A DNA stretch of 56,279 bases from CAILLO01 sp964579735 (GCA_964579735.1 CAZOHH010000004.1:1-56279), one strand, 5' to 3'. Numbered from the stretch's first letter, positions 28,682-37,336 are shown. Notes: generated by a model not told the origin, from the letters alone. Made by a program: numbers and translations.

Positions 28682-30148
28682 ATGGCGGATCTGAAAAGGC
28701 TGGTTCTGCTCCATTCCAACGACATGCACGGTGATTTCCTATCCAAGGTCAAGGACGAGAAGCTCATCGGCGGCGTGTCGATGCTGTCCGGGTACGTCTC
28801 GAAGGTACGGGAGGAGGAGGAGAGCGTCCTCTACACCATCGCCGGCGACATGCTGCAGGGGTCCCTCATCGACACGGAATTCAAGGGCATCTCGACCATG
28901 GAGATCATGAACCATATCGCGCCGGATATCGTCTGCATCGGCAATCACGAGGTGGACTACGGTCTTCCCCACCTCCTTTTCCTGGAGAAGTTCGCGAAAT
29001 TCCCGATCATCACCGCCAACCTCTACATCAAGAACCAGCTGACGCGTCTCCTTGCACCCAGCCGCATCCTCGAGCTCGACGGGCTGAGGGTCCTGTTCAT
29101 CGGTATCCTGACGGATGCCGTTCTGGATTCGATCCGAACCGACAAGTACATCGGATCATTCGTCGACATCAAGGACGCTTCCATCGAAGTCGGGAAGATC
29201 TGCAACGCCTATAGGACGACCGACGTGGACCTGACCGTACTTCTCACCCACATCGGATTCGACAACGACTGCGCGCTTGCCGCACTTCTCGACCCTGAAT
29301 GGGGCGTGGACCTCATCATCGGCGGGCACTCGCACACGATTCTGGAGAGACCCGCGGAAGTCAACGGCATCAAGATCGCCCAGGCCGGCACGGGGACGGT
29401 GCAGATCGGTCGCTTCGATCTAGAGATAGACAAGGAGTCGAACCACATCTCCTCCTACTCCTGGACACTCGTCCCCATCGACCCGGAGCACTGCCCAAGG
29501 GACGAGGCGCTCGAGAATCTCATCGGCTCGTATGAGAACCGGCTCGGTGAAAAGTATGGAAGGATCCTGACCCACTTCAGTCGAAGACTCACGCACCCGG
29601 AGAGGACGCAGGAGACCGAACTGGGAGACCTCTTCGCCGACATCTGCGCGAAACTGCTGGGTGTCGACCTGATGCTGCTTGGTTCCGGTTCGATTCGCAA
29701 GACCGAACTCGGACCCACCGTGACCCTGGCGGACCTCTACGCGATCTTCCCCTTCCCGGAGTCCATTCTCCAAGTCCTGATGAGCGGCGCCCAGATCCGC
29801 CGAGCCTTCGAGAAGATCCTTCTCCCTTTGAATCTCACCAACTCCAGTGAGCACTACCAGGTCAACCGGGGCGTGGAAGTCATCTACGACGAACGGGCAG
29901 CGCAGGTGGTCTCGCTACGCATCCATGGAGACCCGATAAAGCCTGATGCGCTTTACAAGGTCGGAATCCAGAACTACCACTTCAACAGCATGGAGAAATT
30001 CCTCGGACTCAAGCCGGAAGACGTGCTCGCGAACGGAAAGCAGACATTGCTCGCCACATCGCAGACCGACCTCATCGAGGAATACCTGATGACCCACAAC
30101 AACCTGAAGTCGAAGGTCGAGGGTCGGATCCAGCGGGTCGTCCGGTAG
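28682..30148 (+). CDS. Cytosolic 5'-nucleotidase/cyclic phosphodiesterase-like metallophosphatase
   Basis: A 488-residue protein of the UshA/CpdB superfamily without a signal peptide, so it should act in the cytoplasm. Metal-binding motifs are LLHSNDMHGDF at the N-terminus, AGDMLQGS, GNHEVDYG and GGHSHT. The C-terminal half has the nucleotidase substrate domain (LLGSGSIRKTELGP, FPFPESI). Intracellular members of this family in Firmicutes are poorly characterised. ATG has AGGAGG ten bases upstream. It is probably co-transcribed with the GNAT gene and ends at a strong terminator. Confidence 0.88.
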   Translation: MADLKRLVLLHSNDMHGDFLSKVKDEKLIGGVSMLSGYVSKVREEEESVLYTIAGDMLQGSLIDTEFKGISTMEIMNHIAPDIVCIGNHEVDYGLPHLLFLEKFAKFPIITANLYIKNQLTRLLAPSRILELDGLRVLFIGILTDAVLDSIRTDKYIGSFVDIKDASIEVGKICNAYRTTDVDLTVLLTHIGFDNDCALAALLDPEWGVDLIIGGHSHTILERPAEVNGIKIAQAGTGTVQIGRFDLEIDKESNHISSYSWTLVPIDPEHCPRDEALENLIGSYENRLGEKYGRILTHFSRRLTHPERTQETELGDLFADICAKLLGVDLMLLGSGSIRKTELGPTVTLADLYAIFPFPESILQVLMSGAQIRRAFEKILLPLNLTNSSEHYQVNRGVEVIYDERAAQVVSLRIHGDPIKPDALYKVGIQNYHFNSMEKFLGLKPEDVLANGKQTLLATSQTDLIEEYLMTHNNLKSKVEGRIQRVVR

Positions 30149-30172
30149 GATTCGTGTTCAATTACAAGGAAT

Positions 30173-30206
30173 GGGCTCCCCCCGATGTGCAGGGGGAGCC
30201 CTTCTT
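30173..30206 (+). terminator. Intrinsic terminator after the nucleotidase gene
   Basis: GGGCTCCCCC and GGGGGAGCCC form a perfect 10-bp stem with a nine-base loop, followed on the plus strand by CTTCTTC. It stands 25 bases after the stop codon. It also lies downstream of the convergent AT-hook gene and may work on both strands. Confidence 0.8.
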
Positions 30207-30234
30207 CAGGTCGATTGTCGTTCGACGCGTTCGA

Positions 30235-30930
30235 TTATTCGACCGGAGGTGCCTCGACGGCGGCTTGAGGTTTCGCGGCCTTCTTGGCCGGCTTCTTCGC
30301 TGCCTTCGGGATCTTCGCTGCTTTCGGGGTCTTCACGGTCTTCGGGGTCTTCACGGCCTTGGCGATCTTCTCGGCCTTCGGAGCCTTCGCTGCCTTCGGA
30401 GCCTTCTCTGCCTTCGGGGTCTTCACGGCCTTCGGGGCTTTCACGGCCTTGGCGATCTTCTCGGCCTTCGGAGCCTTCTCGGCCTTGACTGCGACCGTCG
30501 TCTTCGGCTTGCGGGCGGCACGAGGCTTCTTCACAATGGCGACGACACCTTCCGTGCTTTCAACCGCAACGACCTTCTTCGGGCGACCGCGCTTCTTGGG
30601 CTCAGCGGGAACGATCGCAGAAACGTCGACGATCTTCTTCGGACGGCCGCGCTTCTTCGGGATTGGCGGAACCCAGCCTTCGGGCGCAGGTTCGACGGTC
30701 TTCTTCACGCGGGGCGTCCGGACCTTCTTTTCGACGACTGGCTTCACGATGGGTGAAACCGGTTCACCCGTCAAGGAGGCGGATGCGATCGCGAAGGAAT
30801 TGACGAGAATCCCGACGAATTTCTCCAGTTCGAGACCCAGCTTGGCGGACATCTCTCCAAGGCTCGCTAGGTTGTCGGCGTGCACGGGAATCTTCAATGT
30901 TACCTTTTTCGTGGCTTTTCCATTGGCCAT
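30235..30930 (-). CDS. Ribbon-helix-helix-like protein with two AT-hooks and H1-like basic tail
   Basis: The 231-residue protein has three parts. Residues 7-50 (VTLKIPVHADNLASLGEMS and two predicted helices) look like a ribbon-helix-helix DNA-binding and dimer domain. Residues 92-99 and 112-119 are two identical KKRGRPKK AT-hooks, which bind the minor groove of AT-rich DNA. Residues 148-231 are a Lys/Ala/Pro tail of KAPKAEKIAKAVK-type repeats, as in histone H1 and bacterial H1-like proteins. I infer a nucleoid-associated protein or global regulator. ATG 30930 is preceded by AGAAGGTG. It has its own AT-rich palindromic promoter. I know no characterised protein with this exact arrangement. Confidence 0.8.
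   Translation of the reverse strand: MANGKATKKVTLKIPVHADNLASLGEMSAKLGLELEKFVGILVNSFAIASASLTGEPVSPIVKPVVEKKVRTPRVKKTVEPAPEGWVPPIPKKRGRPKKIVDVSAIVPAEPKKRGRPKKVVAVESTEGVVAIVKKPRAARKPKTTVAVKAEKAPKAEKIAKAVKAPKAVKTPKAEKAPKAAKAPKAEKIAKAVKTPKTVKTPKAAKIPKAAKKPAKKAAKPQAAVEAPPVE
30351..30478. repeat. Two identical 38-bp direct repeats, 90 bp apart, in the AT-hook gene
   Basis: The 38 bases at 30351-30388 recur exactly at 30441-30478. They encode the KAPKAEKIAKAVK block of the basic tail. Exact repetition at DNA level rather than only in protein suggests recent duplication, and recombination between copies would remove 30 codons in frame. Confidence 0.85.
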
Positions 30931-30970
30931 GGTGGCACCTTCTTTCTTGTATGATACGCTGATCGGTGAA

Positions 30971-31009
30971 TGATTCATTTTATACATGAATACGCGATAA
31001 AATCAATCA
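30971..31009 (-). promoter_or_regulatory. AT-rich palindromic promoter/operator of the AT-hook gene
   Basis: On the minus strand -35 TTGATT (31006-31001) and -10 TATAAA (30984-30979) are 16 bases apart. Both sit inside a 13-bp inverted repeat, TGATTCATTTTAT at 30971-30983 and ATAAAATCAATCA at 30997-31009, matching at 12 of 13 positions with a 13-base spacer. The stretch is strikingly AT-rich for this G+C-rich sequence. The layout suggests repression by a dimeric protein, perhaps the gene's own product. Confidence 0.65.
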
Positions 31010-31023
31010 TGAAATCGTTTTAA

Positions 31024-31857
31024 TTATGGAATATTCGTGTATTTTTCACGAATAATGCGCAGAACATTGGGAAGCACGGGGTCGGCATGGTGTGGAAGCA
31101 CATGGTCCACCACGGAGCGTACGGACTCTCCGGAATTGCCTGGGGCAAAGGACACATCGGCGTAGCGGAGCATTTCGAGGTCGTTTTCATTGTCTCCCAC
31201 GGCGACGACGAGCCAAGGTCCTCCGACCGATTCGATGCTCTCCTTCAGCTCCCTGAGCGCCATTCCCTTCGAAACACCGAAGTTCATGATGTCAAGTAGG
31301 TGACTGTCCGATGAGACGATGGACATCTCCGCGGCAATCGTTTCCTCCAGATAGGTTCGAATCCGGACCAGTTCCTCCGGCTCTCCGCCGAGCAGGATTT
31401 TCAACCACTTCACCGGGATATGATCCAGAGAAGTCTCCACCTTTTTCAAACCTTCCGCATCGATCTGCGGTTGTAGAATGGACGAGGGGCGCACGAGGTA
31501 GGCACCGACCTCGGTGAAGATCTCCAGACCGACCTTCTCGAATCTTTCCAGTAGGTCGATGACCAGAGTGCGGGCGCCGGACGGCAATGGCTCCGAGCTC
31601 ACCGTACGGTGAGCGGTCCGGTCATAGAGATGTGCACCGTTGCAGAAGATGCCTGGCAGGTCGGACGGTATGTCGGCCAGGCTCCGCTCGACGGAGAAGG
31701 CGGTCCGGCCGGTAGCGACGGCGAATCGTCCGCCTTCGGCAAGGAAGACGCGAAGCGCCTCTGCATTCGCAGATGGAAACGACCCGTTGGGATCCAGCAG
31801 CGTGCCATCGAGGTCGCAGGCGAGGAGGACTCCTTCGTATGGCTGTTCAGTCCGCAT
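31024..31857 (-). CDS. Cof-type HAD phosphatase
   Basis: A 277-residue cytosolic phosphatase of the Cof/YidA class with a C2 cap. Motif I is LLACDLDGTLLDPNG, motif II VATGRTAFS, and motif IV VGDNENDLEML with the following ADVSFAPGN. Members act on sugar phosphates, FMN or pyridoxal phosphate; the substrate is not predictable here. ATG 31857 lies inside the end of the upstream acetyltransferase gene (11-base overlap) with GGAAGG upstream, so it is translationally coupled to it. The last codons contain a TATTCGTG/CACGAATA hairpin. Confidence 0.88.
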   Translation of the reverse strand: MRTEQPYEGVLLACDLDGTLLDPNGSFPSANAEALRVFLAEGGRFAVATGRTAFSVERSLADIPSDLPGIFCNGAHLYDRTAHRTVSSEPLPSGARTLVIDLLERFEKVGLEIFTEVGAYLVRPSSILQPQIDAEGLKKVETSLDHIPVKWLKILLGGEPEELVRIRTYLEETIAAEMSIVSSDSHLLDIMNFGVSKGMALRELKESIESVGGPWLVVAVGDNENDLEMLRYADVSFAPGNSGESVRSVVDHVLPHHADPVLPNVLRIIREKYTNIP

Positions 31858-33043
31858 CCGCAAGAACCTTCCAATAGTAGCGATAGACCCGGTAGACCTT
31901 GCCTCCGGCGGTCTCCACGCTCCTCCAGGAAACCGCGTTCCTCTCTCCGATCGTGGAAGCGTCGAATCGTTCGTAACCGCTCCTGCAGGCAGAGATGAGA
32001 CCTCGCGCATAGCAGGCCGCCATGACGCCACGAGCGCGATACTCGGGAATGCTGAACTGCATCATCCCCCGAGCCCCCTTCACCCTCTTCCGGTAGTAAA
32101 GGAATCTCAGGATGTTGAGCGGGGTGAGCCGCCCGCTCCGCATGTGGATCAGTACGTCGTTCATGTCCGGAATTCCGACGATGAAGGCGAGAGGTTCGTT
32201 GTCGGTGGTACGGCGGGCGATGAAAATCAGCCTTTCGTCGAGGATGGGGAGATTCTGCTTGACGAAATCTTCCACGTACTGCCGCGATGGCAGGCCGTTG
32301 GACCATTCCGGAGGATAGGAAGCAAGGAGGATCTTGTAGATGTCATCGACTTCCCGGTCACGCTGCTTGAGGTCCGCCTGATCGACGTGGAATCCGACAC
32401 GCTTCTCGGCGAAATCGGCGATCCGCCCGAGCCGGTCCAGATCCAGGGTCTGCGGCGTAGCCAGCATCGCGAACAGGTCCTCCCACTTATGGAATCCACA
32501 GGACTCGACGACCTCGCCATACCATTCCTTGTTGTAGGTGTTGAGGACGGCCGGTGGACCATCGAATCCCTGCACCAGGATGCCGCGCGCACTTTCGCCA
32601 TCGTCCGGGGACCAGGGACCGACAAGATGCGTGGCGCCCTGACCACGGCACCATTTCTCCGCCGCCTGCAGGACCGTGCGACCACTGTCGGGAGCGTCGG
32701 CCTCGAATAGCGCGAAATAGCCCCAGAGTTCCTTTGCAGGGTCACGGGACGGGTCCGCGTCGTAGTTTTCCTTTTCGTCCTTCATCTTCCGGTTGATGCC
32801 GCACTGCACGCGGGCAACGACCTTCCTGCCTTCATATACGAGGAACAGCGCATGGGGTCCGTTGCGGTACATTTCGTTTTCCACGCCGCGCAGCATCTTC
32901 TTCTGGTCTCCGCGTAGAGTCGGTACCCAGTTGTGCTCCCCGCGATACAAACGGAAAGGCAGCGAGATGAAGGCTCCTATGCGGTCCTCGCCGATCTCCT
33001 CCACGCGAAGAATCCTTGCCGTGTTGCCTGTTTCCTGGTTCAT
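31847..33043 (-). CDS. YghO-like GNAT-family protein
   Basis: The 398-residue protein matches the long N-acetyltransferase-like family that includes E. coli YghO. Hallmarks are the N-terminal FISLPFRLYRGEHNWVPTLR, a central VGPWSPDDGESARGILVQGF and a C-terminal GNAT-like half (YRARGVMAACYARGLI and SYERFDASTIGERN). Its activity is not established in any organism I know. The start is the ATG that overlaps the regulator stop as ATGA, with GGAGG five bases upstream. It is the middle gene of a coupled three-gene unit. Confidence 0.75.
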   Translation of the reverse strand: MNQETGNTARILRVEEIGEDRIGAFISLPFRLYRGEHNWVPTLRGDQKKMLRGVENEMYRNGPHALFLVYEGRKVVARVQCGINRKMKDEKENYDADPSRDPAKELWGYFALFEADAPDSGRTVLQAAEKWCRGQGATHLVGPWSPDDGESARGILVQGFDGPPAVLNTYNKEWYGEVVESCGFHKWEDLFAMLATPQTLDLDRLGRIADFAEKRVGFHVDQADLKQRDREVDDIYKILLASYPPEWSNGLPSRQYVEDFVKQNLPILDERLIFIARRTTDNEPLAFIVGIPDMNDVLIHMRSGRLTPLNILRFLYYRKRVKGARGMMQFSIPEYRARGVMAACYARGLISACRSGYERFDASTIGERNAVSWRSVETAGGKVYRVYRYYWKVLADAD

Positions 33044-33684
33044 GGGGTCCTCCATTCCTCGATGCCCTTTGTGAATAGATTTCGGACGCGTTCCGCGATT
33101 TCCGGCGGACCCACGATATAGACGACGTCATGGGGTTCGAATACCGCAAAGGGGCCGGGTGAAATCATGAAGGAGCCATGTCGGCGCAATGCGACGATCG
33201 TGCCCCCTGTGTTCTGCCAGAAGCGCATCTCACCGAAGGTCCGTCCGATGACGGGAGATCCTGCCGGCACATCGAATTCCATCGGGTAGACCGCTTGAAC
33301 ATGACGCATGCGTTCGGCATATTCCGCGATTCTGTCGGTCATCTCGAAGATGCGGTCCTCGATGCGACGTTTCTCTTCATTCATCTCGCGGATGCCCACG
33401 CGAAGGGAATGCACGGTCTCCCGCTCGTTCGAGCGCTCGATGTAGCGCTTCGCCTTCTCCGCCGATAGGATCTGGATCCCGCTGCCTTTGACCGCGACGA
33501 CGATCTCCATCTCCTCCAGAAGAGAAATGGCACGGCGAATGGTTTCGGGCGATACCTTGTAGCCTCCCGAGAGATCCGAGCGTCCGGATAGACGCGACCC
33601 CTCGGCGATTCCGCCGTTCGCTATCCTACCCGCGATATCGAGCGCAACGCGCGAATATACAGGCGATTCCGATTCGTACGTCAC
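33040..33684 (-). CDS. GntR-type regulator with TrkA-C domain, BusR-like
   Basis: A 214-residue transcription factor with the layout of BusR. A GntR winged helix occupies about 8-75 (DIAGRIANGGIAEGSRLSGR, then YKVSPETIRRAISLL). A charged helix suitable for an antiparallel coiled coil spans 88-130, and an RCK_C/TrkA-C domain spans 135-205 (GRTFGEMRFWQNTGGTIVAL and FEPHDVVYIVGP). In streptococci and lactococci BusR binds c-di-AMP through this domain and represses osmolyte uptake. No osmolyte transporter is nearby. The start is a GTG with GGAGG nine bases upstream. It is coupled to the YghO-like gene by ATGA. The ligand is inferred, not shown. Confidence 0.85.
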   Translation of the reverse strand: MTYESESPVYSRVALDIAGRIANGGIAEGSRLSGRSDLSGGYKVSPETIRRAISLLEEMEIVVAVKGSGIQILSAEKAKRYIERSNERETVHSLRVGIREMNEEKRRIEDRIFEMTDRIAEYAERMRHVQAVYPMEFDVPAGSPVIGRTFGEMRFWQNTGGTIVALRRHGSFMISPGPFAVFEPHDVVYIVGPPEIAERVRNLFTKGIEEWRTP

Positions 33685-33835
33685 TCCGTGCAACCTCCTC
33701 GTCGTCGAAACCATCATATCATAGCACGGCGAAGGTAACGGTAGGTACATGGCCACCCTCTCCGGAACGATAGGATGGTGGACGGATTGGCGTATACTCT
33801 TAAGTGAAGATCGAATATACAAGGAGGGCACAGGA

Positions 33836-35524
33836 ATGGCCAGAAGAATACTCATCGTCGGCGGAGTCGCCGGAGGCGCTACGGCGGCCGCACGCCTGCG
33901 GAGATTGGACGAAGCGGCGGAGATCGTGCTCTTCGAACGCGGTGAACATATCTCCTTCGCGAACTGTGGGCTTCCCTACTATATCGGAGACACGATCACG
34001 GACAGGGACGAACTTCTCCTTCAGACTCCCGAATCTTTCAATGCCCGGTATGACGTCGACGTGCGCGTCGGCCACGAAGTCGTGCGCATCGACCGGGAGG
34101 CGAAGACCGTGCAGGTTCGCCGCCTCGCTGACGGTGAACTGCTCTCGGAGTCCTATGATGCTCTGATTCTCTCCCCTGGTGCGGACCCGATCCTGCCTCC
34201 GATCGAAGGCGTTCGCGAGGAGGGCGTCTTCACGCTGCGCAATCTCGTCGACACGGACCGGATCAAGGCCTTCACGCAGCGGCCAGACGTTCACCGCGCA
34301 GTCGTCGTCGGCGGCGGCTATATCGGGGTCGAGATGGCTGAAAACCTTCATGCACTCGGCCTTGCGGTCACCATCGTCGAATTGATGGACCACCTCGTCC
34401 AGCCGTTGGACGCCGACATGGCGGGTGACCTCCACGCCCACGTCGTGGCCCAGGGCGTCGGCCTCTACCTGAGGTGCGGCGTCACCGCGATCCGCCGCGC
34501 AGGTAGCGCATTGGCCGTCGAAACCTCCGTAGGCGGCACACTCGCCGCAGACCTCGTCGTGATGGCCGTCGGAGTCCGGCCGGAGGGAACCCTCGCCAGG
34601 GAAGCCGGTCTACTTCTCGGCGTGCGCGGCACCATCGCCACGGACGAACACATGCGCACCTCGGACCCCGCGATCTTCGCAGTCGGAGACGCCGTCGAGG
34701 TGACGGATTCCGTCACCGGGCGCAGGACCTTCGTCCCCCTCGCCTCCCCGGCGAACCGACAGGGCCGGATCGCTGCGGACAACCTATGCGGCATCCCCAG
34801 TGTCTACAGAGGCACCCAGGGCACCGCCATACTGAAGGCATTCGACATGACCATCGCCGTGACCGGCGCCAATGAACGCTCGCTGAAGGAGGCCGGCATC
34901 CCCTTCGCACGCACCTACACGACCAGCGGCAGCCACGCCGGCTACTACCCCGGTGCGACCTCCATGAACGTGAAACTGCTGTTCCGCGTACCGGATGGAA
35001 GACTTCTCGGCGCGCAACTGACGGGCTTCGACGGCGTCGACAAGCGCTGCGACGTCTTCGCGACGGCCATAGCCGCCAAGATGACCGTTCACGACCTCAC
35101 CGACCTTGAACTTGCCTATGCGCCGCCCTACGGTTCCGCGAAGGACCCCGTCAACATGGCCGGCTACGTCGCATCGAATCTTCTCGACGGCACGGACCGC
35201 CAGTTCACCTGGGACGAGGTCGCTTCCCTCGACCTCTCGAAGGTCACCCTTCTCGACGTCCGAACGGAAGATGAATTCATCTCGGGATCCATCCCAGGCG
35301 CCGTGAACATTCCACTGGACGAACTTCGGGAGCGGCTCTCCGAACTGGACGCATCCCGACCGGTCTACGAATTCTGCCGCATCGGGCTGCGGGGGCATAT
35401 CGCCTATCGCATCCTCGCGCAATCCGGTTTTCCCGAAGTATACAACCTCGCTGGCGGCTTCCGCTTCTATGAGGCGGCCACGCGCCCCTTCCCGCTTACG
35501 CCTTCTTCACGAGGAAACGCTTGA
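33836..35524 (+). CDS. CoA-disulfide reductase-like flavoenzyme with C-terminal rhodanese domain
   Basis: A 562-residue fusion of the CoADR-RHD class. The FAD dinucleotide motif is ILIVGGVAGGATAAARLRR, with the redox-active Cys44 in ISFANCGLPYYIGD. The NAD(P)H motif is AVVVGGGYIGVEMAENL, and FAVGDAVEV closes the FAD site. A dimer domain follows, then a rhodanese domain from about 460 with catalytic Cys514 in YEFCRIGLRG. Related enzymes reduce CoA disulfide, CoA persulfide or polysulfide with NAD(P)H. ATG 33836 has AAGGAGG upstream. It is divergent from the BusR-like unit, and its 3' end overlaps the acyl-CoA synthetase gene by 29 bases on the opposite strand. Confidence 0.92.
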   Translation: MARRILIVGGVAGGATAAARLRRLDEAAEIVLFERGEHISFANCGLPYYIGDTITDRDELLLQTPESFNARYDVDVRVGHEVVRIDREAKTVQVRRLADGELLSESYDALILSPGADPILPPIEGVREEGVFTLRNLVDTDRIKAFTQRPDVHRAVVVGGGYIGVEMAENLHALGLAVTIVELMDHLVQPLDADMAGDLHAHVVAQGVGLYLRCGVTAIRRAGSALAVETSVGGTLAADLVVMAVGVRPEGTLAREAGLLLGVRGTIATDEHMRTSDPAIFAVGDAVEVTDSVTGRRTFVPLASPANRQGRIAADNLCGIPSVYRGTQGTAILKAFDMTIAVTGANERSLKEAGIPFARTYTTSGSHAGYYPGATSMNVKLLFRVPDGRLLGAQLTGFDGVDKRCDVFATAIAAKMTVHDLTDLELAYAPPYGSAKDPVNMAGYVASNLLDGTDRQFTWDEVASLDLSKVTLLDVRTEDEFISGSIPGAVNIPLDELRERLSELDASRPVYEFCRIGLRGHIAYRILAQSGFPEVYNLAGGFRFYEAATRPFPLTPSSRGNA

Positions 35525-37208
35525 TCTTCTTCGTGGTGGTCTTGACGAACTCCTCGTTCCGGACGTCGAACTGACGGACGTACTTGTACTTCACGAGCAT
35601 GTGGTTGACCTTGCGGACCTCCTCGGCGAGTATGGCGCGAATCGCCTTTTCATCGAGCTCCTGGTCCGGGTGGTCCTGACGGATCATCTCCATGTCGGGG
35701 AAGATCTCGGCCGCCACCAACGTTTCTCCATCGGCCTCCTCGAGCCCATAGACCATGCTCTCGAGGATATAGGGGCTGCGGCCGAGAAGACTTTCGACCT
35801 CTTCCGGGAAGATCTTCTTGCCATTCTTGGTCACGATGACGTTCTTCTTTCGACCGGTGATGATGACGAAGCCGTCCTTATCGAGATAACCAAGATCGCC
35901 GGTGTGGAACCAGCCGCCCTGCAGGGCTTCGCGGGTCGCCTCCTCGTTCTCGTAATAGCCGAGCATGATGTTCGGGCCGCGTCCGCAGATCTCGCCGATG
36001 CCCTTTTCGTCGGGGGCGTCGATGCGGACGTCCACGCCGGGCAGAGGAAGACCGGCTGACTCGTCCTTGAATGCCACGTCGCGGTTCAGGGCGAGTATCG
36101 GGGCGCATTCCGTGAGTCCGTAGCCTTGCAGGCACTGGAAGCCCAGGTCGCGCAGTCCATTCATGACCTTCGGGTCTATCGGGGCGCCACCGCTGATGAA
36201 CATCCGCAGCTTTCCTCCGAACATCTCGTGGACGGGTGCGAACAGCTTGAGGCGCAGGTCGATGCCGAATACGCGCAGGAAATTGGAGATCCTGACGCCC
36301 ATCTTCAGCTTCTTGAGCTTCTTCGGGTCGGCGGCGGCACCCTGCCATATCTTCTTGAGCATGGACTCGAGCATCAGCGGAACGACCAGCATCTTCGTGG
36401 CATGGGACTCCTTGAGGTTCTTGGCGATATGGCGGAGACCTTCGCAGAAAGCGACGACGTTGCCGCGATAGATCTGGCACAGGAAGCCGCAGGTGCATTC
36501 GTAGGTGTGGTGCAGGGGGAGGACGGAGAGGAATACGTCGTCGTTGATGTAGAGCATGCTGCACATGGCCTGCAGATTGATGCAGACGTTCAGGTGGGAG
36601 AGCATGACGGCCTTGGAGTCCGACGTCGTGCCGGACGTGAAGAGCAGCATGCTCATGGCCTCGGCGTCGATGGGCAGGTCCTGGAAAGCCCGGTCGCCCG
36701 CGGCGAAGGCAGCGGCGCCCTTCTTGAGAAGTTCGGCATAGGAAAGCACGCCCGGCCGGTCCTCGGCTTCATCCATGCCGATCATGAGACGCAGGCTCGG
36801 GATTTCGGCACGGATCGACTCCAGGTCGGCACGTCGGCCGCCCGAGAACACCACGGCGTCGGCCTTGGACCGGAGCAGCAGGTTCTGGATCTCGGAGGTG
36901 GGCAATTCCTTGTCGAGCGGGACGATCACTGCGACGCCGTTCACGGCCGCGAGGTAGGTCACGCACCACTCGTAGCGGTTCTCCCCGATCACGGCGACTC
37001 GGCCGCCCTTCAGGTCCAGCGAAAGGAAAGCCGTGCCGAGGGCGCGGACATCGTCCTGGAATCGACTGTAGGTCACCGGCGCGTAGTCCCCGCCTTTCTG
37101 GGGCTTCACAAGGAATGCGGGTTTATCGGCATAGAGCGCCGCGCTCTGGTCGAGCATGTCCCTTAGGTCGGAGATCTTGCGGACATCGTAGAGTGGGAAC
37201 TGCTTCAT
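35496..37208 (-). CDS. Long-chain fatty acid-CoA ligase (AMP-forming)
   Basis: A 570-residue ANL-superfamily enzyme. The ATP loop is LLFTSGTTSDSKAVMLSH, followed by VLPLHHTYEC, the adenylate motif GYGLTECAPILA, GWFHTGDLGYLD and the hinge ITGRKKNVIV. The catalytic lysine lies in the C-terminal TTKKIKRF. It is soluble, with no signal or membrane helix, and most like FadD/Faa-type ligases, so it probably activates exogenous fatty acids for phospholipid use. ATG has GGAGG eight bases upstream. It is a single gene, with its own extended -10 promoter. Confidence 0.92.
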   Translation of the reverse strand: MKQFPLYDVRKISDLRDMLDQSAALYADKPAFLVKPQKGGDYAPVTYSRFQDDVRALGTAFLSLDLKGGRVAVIGENRYEWCVTYLAAVNGVAVIVPLDKELPTSEIQNLLLRSKADAVVFSGGRRADLESIRAEIPSLRLMIGMDEAEDRPGVLSYAELLKKGAAAFAAGDRAFQDLPIDAEAMSMLLFTSGTTSDSKAVMLSHLNVCINLQAMCSMLYINDDVFLSVLPLHHTYECTCGFLCQIYRGNVVAFCEGLRHIAKNLKESHATKMLVVPLMLESMLKKIWQGAAADPKKLKKLKMGVRISNFLRVFGIDLRLKLFAPVHEMFGGKLRMFISGGAPIDPKVMNGLRDLGFQCLQGYGLTECAPILALNRDVAFKDESAGLPLPGVDVRIDAPDEKGIGEICGRGPNIMLGYYENEEATREALQGGWFHTGDLGYLDKDGFVIITGRKKNVIVTKNGKKIFPEEVESLLGRSPYILESMVYGLEEADGETLVAAEIFPDMEMIRQDHPDQELDEKAIRAILAEEVRKVNHMLVKYKYVRQFDVRNEEFVKTTTKKIKRFLVKKA

Positions 37209-37336
37209 GTCGATTCCTCCTTCACTTGCGGTCGAAGAACGGGCTCTTGCCCGTGCAGTTGAGCGGAATCCAGACAGGGATGCGGACGGTTCGGGCAAGA
37301 AAATCAAGAAGCGCACCGTGTGACCGATACGCTTCA

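Noticed and set aside
30290..30490. CRISPR-like or satellite repeat
   Set aside because: The repeats are in frame, code for the Lys/Ala/Pro tail and have no unique spacers.
31031..31053. TATTCGTG/CACGAATA hairpin as a terminator
   Set aside because: It is AT-rich, inside the last codons of the Cof phosphatase gene and not followed by a T-run.
33685..33835. Clear divergent promoters between the BusR-like and reductase genes
   Set aside because: TATGAT and TATACT boxes occur but no acceptable -35 boxes at the right spacing, so I did not call them.
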